Shown here piece after piece: positions 24,493-29,760 of a stretch of 29,760 bases of DNA. A program made the position numbers and the translations under genes. Positions within the stretch are counted from its first letter, which is position 1; the number at the start of each line of letters is the position of its first letter. This stretch comes from Clostridiales bacterium UBA5446 (lineage in GTDB: Bacteria; Bacillota; Clostridia; Oscillospirales; Oscillospiraceae), in the NCBI GenBank assembly GCA_002427465.1, contig DIRC01000021.1, forward strand, positions 1 through 29,760, in the 5' to 3' direction. The notes under the pieces are model-generated. The model did not search any database. It saw only the letters and a list, made by a program, of their open reading frames with translations, and was not told the DNA's origin.

Positions 24493-24541
24493 TGATGTAA
24501 AAGTCCCCGGAGGCAGAAGCCTCCGGGGACTTTTACATCAT
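24492..24541. terminator. Long perfect hairpin between convergent ribF and lipoprotein genes
   Basis: Two 23-base arms (24492-24514 and 24519-24541) pair perfectly around an AGAA loop. The GC core GTCCCCGGAGGC with its complement is bordered by AAAA and TTTT inside the stem, so each strand gives a GC stem followed by T residues. It overlaps the ribF stop and lies 14 bases from the end of the convergent gene, so it can stop both transcripts. Confidence 0.85.
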
Positions 24542-24554
24542 ATCAGTGGCTGCA

Positions 24555-25337
24555 CTAGTTAAAAAGTGTGGTGCCGGTGGCCGGACCGCCGTCCCAGACA
24601 CCGTGGTCGTCAAGCAGAACATCTTCCGTCAGCATGAAATAGCGCTGCCAATCCTCGGTTCCGATTTGGCCGAGCCCGTCACACCAGGTCACGTCCACAT
24701 AATAGGTGCCGTCTTCAAGCTTGACCAGATTCCAGCCGTGTATGCCTTCTTCGGAATAACCATATACCCGGCAGCACCAGAGATCGGCTTTTTCGCAGAG
24801 ATAGAGATAAGCCGTCGTGTATCCAATGCAGACGGAATGGCCGCCGACTATGGCGCCGTAGGGCGTGATGCTCATCAGTCCGCCGGCAAAGGTCTCGTCG
24901 TAATCCGTTGCTTCCGAGAGAAAATACGCCAGATACCGGTACTTGTCATAGGCTGAGGCATCCTGTGGCATATTCTCTATCACAAGATCGCAGACTTCGT
25001 TCAGAAAACTTTCCGCCGCGTTGGAAAGGGGCTTAACTTCATCCTTAGAGCCATAAAGCGTAATGGCGTCCTCGGCGGAGCCGGAATAGGCATACGCATC
25101 CTCAAAGGGATAGGAAACGGTGGAAAGATCGTCTCTGGGAGAAGTCGCCAGGGCTTGAAGGGCAGACTCAATCATACCCAGGGCGTGATCTTCCGCCGTC
25201 ATACCCGGCGTCTCGGAGGGGGTGGCGGATGTTTGCGGAGCGTAGGGAGCCGAACCCCCGGACGACTTGACCGGGCCAGCGGAGCATCCGGTCAGGAGCA
25301 GGCAGGCAAGCAGAATGATGAGTAATATTTTTCTCAT
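24555..25337 (-). CDS. Lipoprotein with transglutaminase-like domain
   Basis: The 260-residue protein has a lipoprotein signal (MRKILLIILLACLLLTGCSA, with lipobox LTGC and lipidated C18), a Pro/Ser/Thr linker to about residue 48, and a transglutaminase-like fold. The catalytic triad candidates are C170 (GGHSVCIGYTTAY), H200 (GIHGWNLV) and D215 (YYVDVTWCD), in the order and spacing of the family. It is outer-surface anchored and may be a protease or cross-linker of wall proteins; the substrate is unknown. GGAG lies 9 bases before the ATG. It has its own promoter and is separated from the cotJC fragment by a terminator. Confidence 0.88.
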   Translation of the reverse strand: MRKILLIILLACLLLTGCSAGPVKSSGGSAPYAPQTSATPSETPGMTAEDHALGMIESALQALATSPRDDLSTVSYPFEDAYAYSGSAEDAITLYGSKDEVKPLSNAAESFLNEVCDLVIENMPQDASAYDKYRYLAYFLSEATDYDETFAGGLMSITPYGAIVGGHSVCIGYTTAYLYLCEKADLWCCRVYGYSEEGIHGWNLVKLEDGTYYVDVTWCDGLGQIGTEDWQRYFMLTEDVLLDDHGVWDGGPATGTTLFN

Positions 25338-25366
25338 AGGTAACTCCGGGAAATCATGTTTTTAAT

Positions 25367-25395
25367 AGAATATCACATTTGGTTTCCGCCATCAA
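25367..25395 (-). promoter_or_regulatory. Possible sigmaA promoter of the lipoprotein gene
   Basis: On the - strand TTGATG (25390-25395) and TATTCT (25367-25372) are 17 bp apart, 29 bases from the ATG at 25337. Both hexamers match consensus in four positions, so this is a moderate candidate. Confidence 0.4.
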
Positions 25396-25416
25396 CATGA
25401 TCCCGTTCTCCTTTTG

Positions 25417-25456
25417 CAAAAAGCAAAAAGGACGGCCGGCCTAAGGCCGGCTGTCC
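25417..25456 (-). terminator. Intrinsic terminator of the cotJ operon
   Basis: Read on the - strand, GGACAGCCGGCC (from 25456) pairs with GGCCGGCCGTCC (to 25430), with one G-U pair and a short TTA-containing loop. TTTTTGCTTTTTG follows to 25417. It lies 32 bases beyond the stop of the cotJC 3' part, the natural end of the coat operon. Confidence 0.85.
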
Positions 25457-25487
25457 CGTTGAGTAATTTGCCGGAGGGTGATGAGGC

Positions 25488-25892
25488 TCAGTTGTCGAAT
25501 GACGGATTGATTACATAGACGTTTTTTTGATCCATCCGCTCGGTTGCCAGCCTCAGGCCTTCGCCGAAGCGCTGGAAGTGTACGACCTCGCGCTCACGCA
25601 GATAGCGGATTACATCAGCCACATCCGGATCGTCGCAGAGCCTCAGGATATTGTCATAGGTTACACGAGCCTTTTGCTCGGCTGCCATGTCTTCTACCAG
25701 ATCAGCGATAACATCCCCCTTGACGGCCATTGACGCGGCGTTCCAGGGGGAGCCTGATGCGGCCGTGGGGTAAACACCGGCGGTATGGTCAATGAAATAT
25801 GCCCCATAGCCGGATTTTTTGATTTGTTCCTCTGTCATGTTTCGGGTAAGCTGATGTACGATTGTGCCAATCATTTCCAGGTGCCCTAATTC
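25488..25892 (-). CDS. cotJC: CotJC, C-terminal part (coat protein gene split by element)
   Basis: The codons from GAA at 25892 read ELGHLEMIGTIVHQLTRN and continue to a normal CotJC end. This is the part missing from the fragment at 28552-28770. CotJC belongs to the manganese (dimanganese) catalase family and is a spore-coat component. This part holds the His of the ExxH ligand motif (GHLEM), the later Glu (MAAEQKARVTYDNI) and His (REREVVHFQRF) ligands. The first ATG in frame is at 25874 (128 residues), but I see no good ribosome binding site there, so it is probably not made alone. Joined at GAATT to the N-terminal part it gives about 198 residues, close to the 189 of B. subtilis CotJC. Confidence 0.88.
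   Translation of the reverse strand, partial: ELGHLEMIGTIVHQLTRNMTEEQIKKSGYGAYFIDHTAGVYPTAASGSPWNAASMAVKGDVIADLVEDMAAEQKARVTYDNILRLCDDPDVADVIRYLREREVVHFQRFGEGLRLATERMDQKNVYVINPSFDN
25888..25892 (-). repeat. Attachment-site core, recombinase-side junction (GAATT)
   Basis: GAATT on the - strand is the 5-bp sequence shared by the two gene-element junctions. Here cotJC codons (TTA GGG CAC CTG) follow it and element DNA precedes it. It marks the likely crossover region. By symmetry of the inverted repeats the central dinucleotide would be GA at 25891-25892. Confidence 0.75.
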
Positions 25893-25896
25893 GTAT

Positions 25897-25912
25897 GGAT
25901 TGATAGGTTATC
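25897..25912 (+). repeat. Terminal inverted repeat, recombinase-side end
   Basis: GGATTGATAGGTTATC begins four bases inside the GAATT core. Its partner at 28557-28572 is the reverse complement with one difference (15 of 16 match). It overlaps the last bases of the recombinase gene, whose stop is at 25911-25913. It is likely one half of the recombinase binding site of the excised circle. Confidence 0.75.
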
Positions 25913-27509
25913 ATTCGGGAGCATAAGAAATGTCTTCGGGGAGCTTGGGATAGAGGGTGATGGAAAAATCATCGGGGGAGCCGTGCCGGCGAACCCCTTT
26001 TTCTTTTGTGTAGACGATTTTAAAAATAACCTCTTTTAGTAACGCGTTCCTGGACTGGGCACCGGCTAAGCTATCGTAAATATCCAGCAGTTTCTCCGCT
26101 TTGGGGAGAATGCTCTTTTTGCCGGCGGCGGCAAGCTCCGCCTCGGCCAGCAGGGTTTCCAGGGCCTGTGCCTCCGCCTCGGCCGCGGAAATGCGGCCGG
26201 CCAAATCCCGGCTCCGGGAAAGAAAGGTATCCGCCGAATAGACGCCCTGCTCCAGCAGATCGTGAAGGCTGCCCCTCTGGACTTCCAGGGCCGTGATTTG
26301 CGCTCTGGCCTTTTCCACGGCGGAACGCAAAAAATCCGGCTGACCGGTATCTGCGGGTATAACGGATTTTTCCCATTTAAGCCGATAGTCTTTCACCCAT
26401 TGCGCTATGCCCTCAAGTATCCGCTCCTCTACAATTTTCAAAGGTGCGCTGACGGTGGGACACCCGGCCAGCGGGCACATCAGGGTGTCGGGATAACCGG
26501 AGGCATGTGGCCGGCGAACCAGCTTTCGGCCGCAGCAGCCGCAGATCACAAGGCCGGAAAGCGGGTTTTTAATCCCAGCCTGCCCGGGCACCGGAGGAGG
26601 GGGATTGCCGGACAGAAGCGTCTGGGCCTGATCAAAGAGGGCTTTGGGGATGATTGCTTCATGGCGGCCGGGGCATATCAGCGGGTCCCTTGCCCGGGGA
26701 CGGGTTTTGATCACTTCGCCATCGATAATTTTTTTCACGGTAGCCCTTGCATTCCACCGTACGGAACCGGCATAGACCGGATTGCGGATCATGTTATGGA
26801 GGGTTCCGGGAACCCAAAGGCCGCCTGTCGCCGCGGGAATGCCCAGGCTGTTCAGCTTGCGGCAGATGCGCGATATCCCGATCCGCCGATGTTTGCCGCC
26901 ATCATTCTCACCATTTGCATACCAATTGAATATCATACGAATAATCGCGGCTTCTTCCGGAACCGGCTCCAGCGTCCACCCTTTTTCACTGGCCAGCTTG
27001 ACGCGCCGGTATCCGTAAGGCGCTTTATTTCCCGCAAATTTGCCCTCCTTCGCGGAAGCCGCGCGGCCCCGCTGCATTCTGCGGTTGATCATTTTGTATT
27101 CCCGGCGGCTCATAAACAGGCCGAATTCAAAATATTCCTGGTCAAATTCGTCGTTGGGATCGTATATCTTCATCGGTGTAATGATCTTGGTGCCGGAATA
27201 CATGAAAGCGCGCTGCACGATCCCCTGGTCAATGGTTTCACCGCGGGCGAGACGCTCCACTTCCATGACGATCACGCCGGCCCAAAGAGCCTTTTCCACG
27301 TCGGAAAGCAGCCGCTGCATCTCGGGGCGGTCGGCAATTGTCTCGCCGGACACCACCTCGTGATAGATGTGGGTAACTTCCAACCCCACCTTTTCAGCAA
27401 GATCCAGCAGGGTGCGCCTGTGTCGTGCCAGCGTTTCGCCGTCGCCCCGCTGCTCGGCCTCCGTGTCTGCCCGGGATTTACGAAGATAAATAGCATATGT
27501 TCCGGCCAT
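25911..27509 (-). CDS. Large serine recombinase of the cotJC element
   Basis: This site-specific recombinase (SpoIVCA/CcrB-like) is likely to integrate and excise the element. From the ATG at 27509 (GGGAG upstream) it has 532 residues. The resolvase catalytic domain contains YAIYLRKSRAD with nucleophile Ser12 and the Arg-bearing MEVERLARG. The recombinase domain follows with FAGNKAPYGYRRV and NMIRNPVYAGSVRW. A zinc-ribbon has CGCCGRKL and then MCPLAGCP, and a long coiled coil (about 390-470) rich in Ala, Glu and Leu is the usual synapsis-control part. The frame opens at 27554, but the in-frame ATG at 27509 gives the family N-terminus. The gene ends at the element boundary. All expected parts are intact, so it is probably active. 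Confidence 0.93.
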   Translation of the reverse strand: MAGTYAIYLRKSRADTEAEQRGDGETLARHRRTLLDLAEKVGLEVTHIYHEVVSGETIADRPEMQRLLSDVEKALWAGVIVMEVERLARGETIDQGIVQRAFMYSGTKIITPMKIYDPNDEFDQEYFEFGLFMSRREYKMINRRMQRGRAASAKEGKFAGNKAPYGYRRVKLASEKGWTLEPVPEEAAIIRMIFNWYANGENDGGKHRRIGISRICRKLNSLGIPAATGGLWVPGTLHNMIRNPVYAGSVRWNARATVKKIIDGEVIKTRPRARDPLICPGRHEAIIPKALFDQAQTLLSGNPPPPVPGQAGIKNPLSGLVICGCCGRKLVRRPHASGYPDTLMCPLAGCPTVSAPLKIVEERILEGIAQWVKDYRLKWEKSVIPADTGQPDFLRSAVEKARAQITALEVQRGSLHDLLEQGVYSADTFLSRSRDLAGRISAAEAEAQALETLLAEAELAAAGKKSILPKAEKLLDIYDSLAGAQSRNALLKEVIFKIVYTKEKGVRRHGSPDDFSITLYPKLPEDISYAPE

Positions 27510-27639
27510 GACAGCTCCCTTCAGCAATCGTTTTCCATAATGCACTCCCGTCACCCGCCTGCCGGAAAGTTTCTCGGACGCGAATTCAAGTATAGGACAT
27601 CTCTGCCGGGAAATAGGATGAGAGGGGGAGGCGGCAGCG

Positions 27640-27810
27640 ATGATTCGAAAGGACTTTTACATAGAAAATACGCGCATCAGGATAGATGATGCGCACTGTG
27701 TTAAAACAAGAGAAGAAACCGACGGCATCCTGGCGAGAATAGCCATCCTTGCGATAGAAAACATAAATTCCGCCGCTGCCGCCGACGAAAAAGTGCAGTG
27801 CCTTCCGTGA
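27640..27810 (+). CDS. Small ORF of the element, 56 residues, divergent from the recombinase
   Basis: The ATG at 27640 is preceded by GGGGGAGG at 8-base spacing, one of the best ribosome binding sites in the window. The product starts MIRKDFYIENTRIRIDDAHC, has a mixed charged and Ala-rich sequence and probably a helix (EETDGILARIAILAIENIN). I do not recognise a family. Its position, divergent from the recombinase across 130 bases, is where directionality or regulatory factors are often found, so it is a candidate excision factor. This is inference only. Confidence 0.6.
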   Translation: MIRKDFYIENTRIRIDDAHCVKTREETDGILARIAILAIENINSAAAADEKVQCLP

Positions 27811-27816
27811 GCGGGG

Positions 27817-27960
27817 TTAACCGCCGTCCTTTAGATTATGCTCCTCTGAATACACTACACGGGTATCATCGGCCAAACCGGCTATCTTCGTATTCCTGGG
27901 TTTATCTATGGGGCCGATGGGATTTTGGGAGTTGCGGTTTTTCTTCTTTTTCTTTGGCAT
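27817..27960 (-). CDS. Small basic ORF of the element, 47 residues
   Basis: On the - strand the ATG at 27960 follows GGAGG with 8-base spacing. The product begins MPKKKKKNRNSQNPIGPIDK and ends SEEHNLKDGG. The N-terminus is strongly basic with Asn, Pro and Gly, so it may bind nucleic acid or be disordered. It converges on the 56-residue ORF, with 6 bases between the stops. No family is recognised. The ribosome binding site and lack of overlap with other genes support it. Confidence 0.5.
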   Translation of the reverse strand: MPKKKKKNRNSQNPIGPIDKPRNTKIAGLADDTRVVYSEEHNLKDGG

Positions 27961-28254
27961 TTATCTTACCTCCATTTATCGGTATTTTATGCAGAAATTT
28001 TAGGAATATACAAAGGTTGGCAGGTTGGCAGTGACCAGATAACAGATACCGCCTTGAGATCCTAATCCAATACGGCGGCCATTAGTATCCTGTAAAATTA
28101 TGGGCTCGCGTGATCCTGAAGGGCCAGGGCTCCGGGGATGTCTCTCTCCCGGGACGGCGAATGGTAGGGACGCGGCGAATATCCCTGGCATAGCAATGTA
28201 ATATACGGTAACAGAAATTGACTATACGCCATAGATTGTATGGGGGAGATACTC
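27961..28254. other. Gap inside the element without a supported gene
   Basis: About 290 bases in which I see no gene with a proper ribosome binding site. A 63-codon frame on the - strand (28000-28191) lacks one. There is a perfect tandem repeat of GGTTGGCA at 28015-28022 and 28023-28030. The stretch may hold promoters for the flanking small ORFs; none stands out. Confidence 0.4.
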
Positions 28255-28470
28255 TTGTATTCATATCGTGAATTTATAGATTTATACAGTGACGGCATAC
28301 TGTCTCACGAAGAGAAGCTGGCAAAAAGGAATCTTGAAATTCTGCAGCGCTGTACATTTGAAAAAAATGCGAAAAAGCCCGCCTCCAATGTTGGAGCCGG
28401 ACAAAAGCCCCAAGCCGGGCAGTCGAAAAGAAACCCGCGGTGTCCACGTTGTTCAAGAAGAAGAACATAA
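28255..28470 (+). CDS. Small ORF of the element, 71 residues, CxxC at the C-terminus
   Basis: A TTG at 28255 has GGGGGAG six bases upstream; the alternative ATG at 28240 has no such site. The product starts MYSYREFIDLYSDGILSHEE, is helical in its first half and ends in a basic CPRCSRRRT tail. An excellent intrinsic terminator follows 7 bases after the stop, which supports a real transcript. No family is recognised. It is the gene next to the far boundary of the element and, like the other two small ORFs, a candidate regulator of excision. Confidence 0.6.
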   Translation: MYSYREFIDLYSDGILSHEEKLAKRNLEILQRCTFEKNAKKPASNVGAGQKPQAGQSKRNPRCPRCSRRRT

Positions 28471-28477
28471 TCCTTAA

Positions 28478-28511
28478 CGGCCGGATCTCTTATCCGGTCG
28501 TTTTTATTTTT
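28478..28511 (+). terminator. Intrinsic terminator of the 71-residue ORF
   Basis: CGGCCGGAT (28478-28486) pairs with ATCCGGTCG (28492-28500) with one G-U pair and a CTCTT loop, followed by TTTTTATTTTT. It would keep + strand transcription from running antisense into cotJC. Between it and the element boundary (to 28556) I see nothing else. Confidence 0.85.
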
Positions 28512-28551
28512 GCCGGCTGATGCCGCGGCGTGGTAAACCGAGAAGATGAGA

Positions 28552-28770
28552 TCATAGATAATCTATCAATCCCAATTCTTCCGTACCAATATCAGTCAGC
28601 AGACCTTTAAGCTCGGAAAAGGGCATAGAGTATCTCTGGCTTAAATAGCGAAGAGAAGCCCCGAGCTCACCGTCCGGGCCTCCATATTGGGAAATAATGT
28701 AAGATGCAAGTGCCGGATTTGGGGTTTTGATATTAATTGGGTATTGCAGCTTCTTCTCATATACAAACAT
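28552..28770 (-). CDS. cotJC: CotJC, N-terminal part (truncated by the element)
   Basis: The 72-residue frame begins MFVYEKKLQYPINIKTPNPA and continues YGGPDGELGASLRYLSQRY to LLTDIGTEELG, a normal CotJC N-terminus. It then runs into element DNA and stops after LIDYL. GAGGAGG precedes the ATG at 28770, and the stop of the upstream coat gene is 3 bases away. It contains the first Mn-ligand Glu candidates (GELGASLRY and the E of TEE). The following HLEM... is found 2.7 kb away at 25488-25892. As it stands the fragment lacks most ligands and cannot be a working catalase-like protein. Confidence 0.88.
   Translation of the reverse strand: MFVYEKKLQYPINIKTPNPALASYIISQYGGPDGELGASLRYLSQRYSMPFSELKGLLTDIGTEELGLIDYL
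28557..28572 (-). repeat. Terminal inverted repeat, far end
   Basis: On the - strand this reads GGATTGATAGATTATC, the partner of 25897-25912 with a single mismatch. It lies one base from the GAATT core. When the element circularises, the two copies would face each other across 10 bases, forming a symmetric recombinase site. Confidence 0.75.
28574..28578 (-). repeat. Attachment-site core, cotJC 5'-side junction (GAATT)
   Basis: This is the second copy of the 5-bp core, in the codons GAA TT(G) of TEELG. cotJC sequence lies upstream of it and element DNA downstream on the - strand. Joining this copy to that at 25888-25892 keeps the frame. Confidence 0.75.
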
Positions 28771-28773
28771 CTT

Positions 28774-29232
28774 TTATCCCTCCTCAGCGTTGGCGCCGAT
28801 GTCCCAGGGCCATGGATCGTTAAGCCAAGTATAGCTTTTTGCATTTATCATGTCACTCTGGCTGACGGGTCCGTACCGGGCGACGTATCTCTCCCGGCCT
28901 TCCGCGGCCAGCTTGAGAAAGCCCTGATAGGTCGCAAACGCCTCAGAATCATTTTTGTGCGTGTCAAGATACAGTTCAAGCTCATCGACCACAAAATCAA
29001 TTGCCATGAGTTCACGCAGGGGCGTAGAATGGGTCGGCGTCTTATTGACAAGGTTCATGAAAGGCAAATCCAGCCCCGGGAAAAGCGTCCCCCTTGAAAG
29101 CGCATCGTTTGTCGCATAAGCCGGTTCGGATCCCTGTTGCATGGGCGTATATGTTAAGGCCAGCGGGGCGCATTCGGGCAGAAGCCCGCTTCTATACCCG
29201 CAGTCCTCTCTTGGAGTACCGGTGTTTTCCAA
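28774..29232 (-). CDS. cotJA-cotJB: Fused CotJA-CotJB spore-coat protein
   Basis: The 152-residue protein joins two coat proteins that are separate in B. subtilis. The first part (YTPMQQ, then DALSRGTLFPGLDLPF) is CotJA-like. The second part (LRELMAIDFVVDELELYLDT, then YGPVSQSDMINAKSYTWLND, PWPW) is CotJB-like. AGGAGG lies 8 bases before the TTG at 29232, preferred over the ATGs at 29253 and 29280, which have no such site. cotJC follows after 3 bases, so the operon is cotJAB-cotJC. In B. subtilis these proteins are deposited in inner coat layers during mother-cell gene expression. Confidence 0.82.
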   Translation of the reverse strand: MENTGTPREDCGYRSGLLPECAPLALTYTPMQQGSEPAYATNDALSRGTLFPGLDLPFMNLVNKTPTHSTPLRELMAIDFVVDELELYLDTHKNDSEAFATYQGFLKLAAEGRERYVARYGPVSQSDMINAKSYTWLNDPWPWDIGANAEEG

Positions 29233-29277
29233 TTGCTTATCCTCCTGAATCATACTTGAAACCGAAGTCTCCGGTAT

Positions 29278-29306
29278 CATAATATGGGAAAAGTTTCAGA
29301 AGGGTG
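29278..29306 (-). promoter_or_regulatory. Possible mother-cell (SigK/SigE-type) promoter of the cotJ operon
   Basis: On the - strand CATATTATG (29278-29286) resembles the -10 of mother-cell sigma factors (SigK CATAnnnTA with one mismatch; SigE CATACAnT with two). CACC (29303-29306) stands 16 bp upstream, as in SigK promoters. The cotJ start is about 45 bases downstream. Short motifs, so a weak call. Confidence 0.4.
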
Positions 29307-29324
29307 TTCTATACCGGGATTATA

Positions 29325-29333
29325 TGTTATACT
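29325..29333 (+). promoter_or_regulatory. Possible extended -10 promoter of the subtilase gene
   Basis: TGTTATACT contains a TG one base before TATACT (29328-29333), an extended -10. The -35 region (TGTTCT at about 29305) is poor. The coding start is 29 bases downstream. Confidence 0.45.
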
Positions 29334-29362
29334 GGAAAAAACTTTGGAAGGAGAAACTCGTT

Positions 29363-29760
29363 TTGAAAAGACGATTTGTTGTTCTCCTGGTGATTTTACA
29401 GTTTATCGGAATATTCCCGGTTTTCGCCGCTGAACGAATAGAAATCCCGGACGAAAGTAACGGATACATAGTAAAACTGAAAAATGTCGAGGACAAATCC
29501 GTATCGCTTTTTTCGGCAGAAGGGGAACGTCCGGACCATAATCTGGCATTCGTGCAGACGCTGTCCGAGCTTGAAACGCTTCTTCAAAGCGGCAGTGTTT
29601 CCTATTATGAGCCGAATTACACGGTTAAGCTTCTGGGAACCGTAAACGACGAATACTATGGCAAGCAATGGAACTTACGGGATATTCATGTGGAGGCTTC
29701 CTGGCAGGCCGGTTTACTGGGAGAGGGCGTCACAGTTGCCGTCATCGACTCCGGCATCAA
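29363..29760 (+). CDS. Subtilisin-family (S8) serine protease, secreted (3' partial)
   Basis: A TTG at 29363 with AAGGAG 9 bases upstream opens a frame that is still open at the window end (132 residues). It has a signal peptide (MKRRFVVLLVILQFIGIFPV, cleavage after FAA). A propeptide with the usual N-terminal inhibitor pattern follows (GYIVKLKN, then YYEPNYTVKL). The start of the catalytic domain is KQWNLRDIHVEASWQAG and VAVIDSGI, in which D129 is the first residue of the Asp-His-Ser triad. His and Ser lie beyond the window. It is divergent from cotJ; a role in spore coat or germination is possible but unproven. Confidence 0.88.
   Translation, partial: MKRRFVVLLVILQFIGIFPVFAAERIEIPDESNGYIVKLKNVEDKSVSLFSAEGERPDHNLAFVQTLSELETLLQSGSVSYYEPNYTVKLLGTVNDEYYGKQWNLRDIHVEASWQAGLLGEGVTVAVIDSGI

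Larger units (their letters stand above)
25888..28578. mobile_element. Skin-like intervening element (2,686 bp) inside cotJC
   Basis: The segment between the two GAATT copies splits cotJC. It carries a large serine recombinase at one end (- strand, reading toward the 25.9-kb boundary) and small ORFs at 27640-27810 (+), 27817-27960 (-) and 28255-28470 (+). Terminal inverted repeats of 16 bp lie just inside both junctions. No capsid, replication or conjugation genes are present, so it is a minimal element: recombinase plus small proteins. Excision at GAATT restores the coat gene in frame. This is the organisation of the sigK skin element and other sporulation-linked intervening sequences. Whether excision occurs in sporulating cells is inferred, not shown. 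Confidence 0.85.

Noticed and set aside
26262..27689. A 475-codon open frame on the + strand inside the element.
   Set aside because: It is antisense to the serine recombinase, has no domain pattern or ribosome binding site, and is rich in Cys, His and Pro as shadow frames of GC-rich genes are.
27798..28034. A 78-codon + strand frame overlapping both small ORFs.
   Set aside because: It is antisense to the 47-residue ORF, has no ribosome binding site and shows no protein pattern.
28000..28191. A 63-codon frame on the - strand within the element.
   Set aside because: It lacks a ribosome binding site and a recognisable family; kept only as part of the gap description.
25488..28770. The two CotJC pieces as two separate paralogous genes or as decay of a duplicate.
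   Set aside because: They do not overlap in sequence, they are complementary at one codon, lie on one strand in order, and rejoin in frame at a repeat bounded by recombinase-type sites.
1..29760. CRISPR arrays, tRNA, rRNA, known riboswitches.
   Set aside because: No regularly spaced repeats, no tRNA or rRNA signatures and no riboswitch core that I recognise were found, including before ribF and hypF; a covariance-model search would settle this.

Overview
The window (about 55% GC by eye, dense co-directional operons, strong GGAGG-type ribosome binding sites, frequent TTG/GTG starts) looks like chromosome from a spore-forming anaerobic Firmicute of the class Clostridia, probably near the Oscillospiraceae. 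The evidence is an intact pro-sigma-K gene, a cotJ spore-coat operon, a Gram-positive type rimP-nusA-rnpM-ylxQ-infB cluster and an energy-converting group 4 [NiFe] hydrogenase. The genus cannot be fixed from the sequence alone.

Region 1 (1-12366, all + strand): hydrogenase maturation genes hypF (5' end outside the window), hypC, hypD and hypE, followed by a 14-gene cluster for a membrane-bound hydrogenase of the Mbh type. The cluster holds a NuoC-like subunit, the NiFe large subunit, hypA, a complete set of Mrp-antiporter-like subunits (E, F, G, MbhD, MbhE, B, C, D), a NuoH-like membrane anchor, the NuoB-like small subunit and a NuoI-like 2x[4Fe-4S] ferredoxin subunit. The Hyp proteins build the NiFe(CN)2CO site. 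The complex should oxidise ferredoxin, evolve H2 and drive Na+/H+ translocation. The large subunit ends exactly at the residue where maturation proteases normally cut.

Region 2 (12367-16680): a secreted protein with three SLH modules and about five C-terminal beta-type repeats; a CsoR-type metal regulator on the - strand with a His-rich tail; an uninterrupted sigK; and a VanY-like D,D-carboxypeptidase whose promoter carries two matching palindromes 41 bp apart.

Region 3 (16681-24541): the translation/transcription operon rimP-nusA-rnpM-ylxQ-infB-rbfA-nrnA-truB-ribF. It is preceded by a promoter followed almost at once by an intrinsic terminator (a leader attenuator) and closed by a long perfect hairpin.

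Region 4 (24542-29760): a transglutaminase-like lipoprotein, then the most striking feature. The coat gene cotJC (manganese-catalase family) is split in two by a 2,686-bp element encoding a large serine recombinase and three small ORFs. The element has 16-bp inverted repeats at its ends (15/16 identical) and is bounded by a 5-bp GAATT direct repeat. Joining the two gene halves at this repeat restores an unbroken reading frame of about 198 codons and rebuilds the ExxH metal-ligand motif that the insertion separates. This is the architecture of the skin element in sigK, here in cotJC. Upstream on the same strand lies a fused cotJA-cotJB gene. A divergent subtilisin-family protease runs off the window end.
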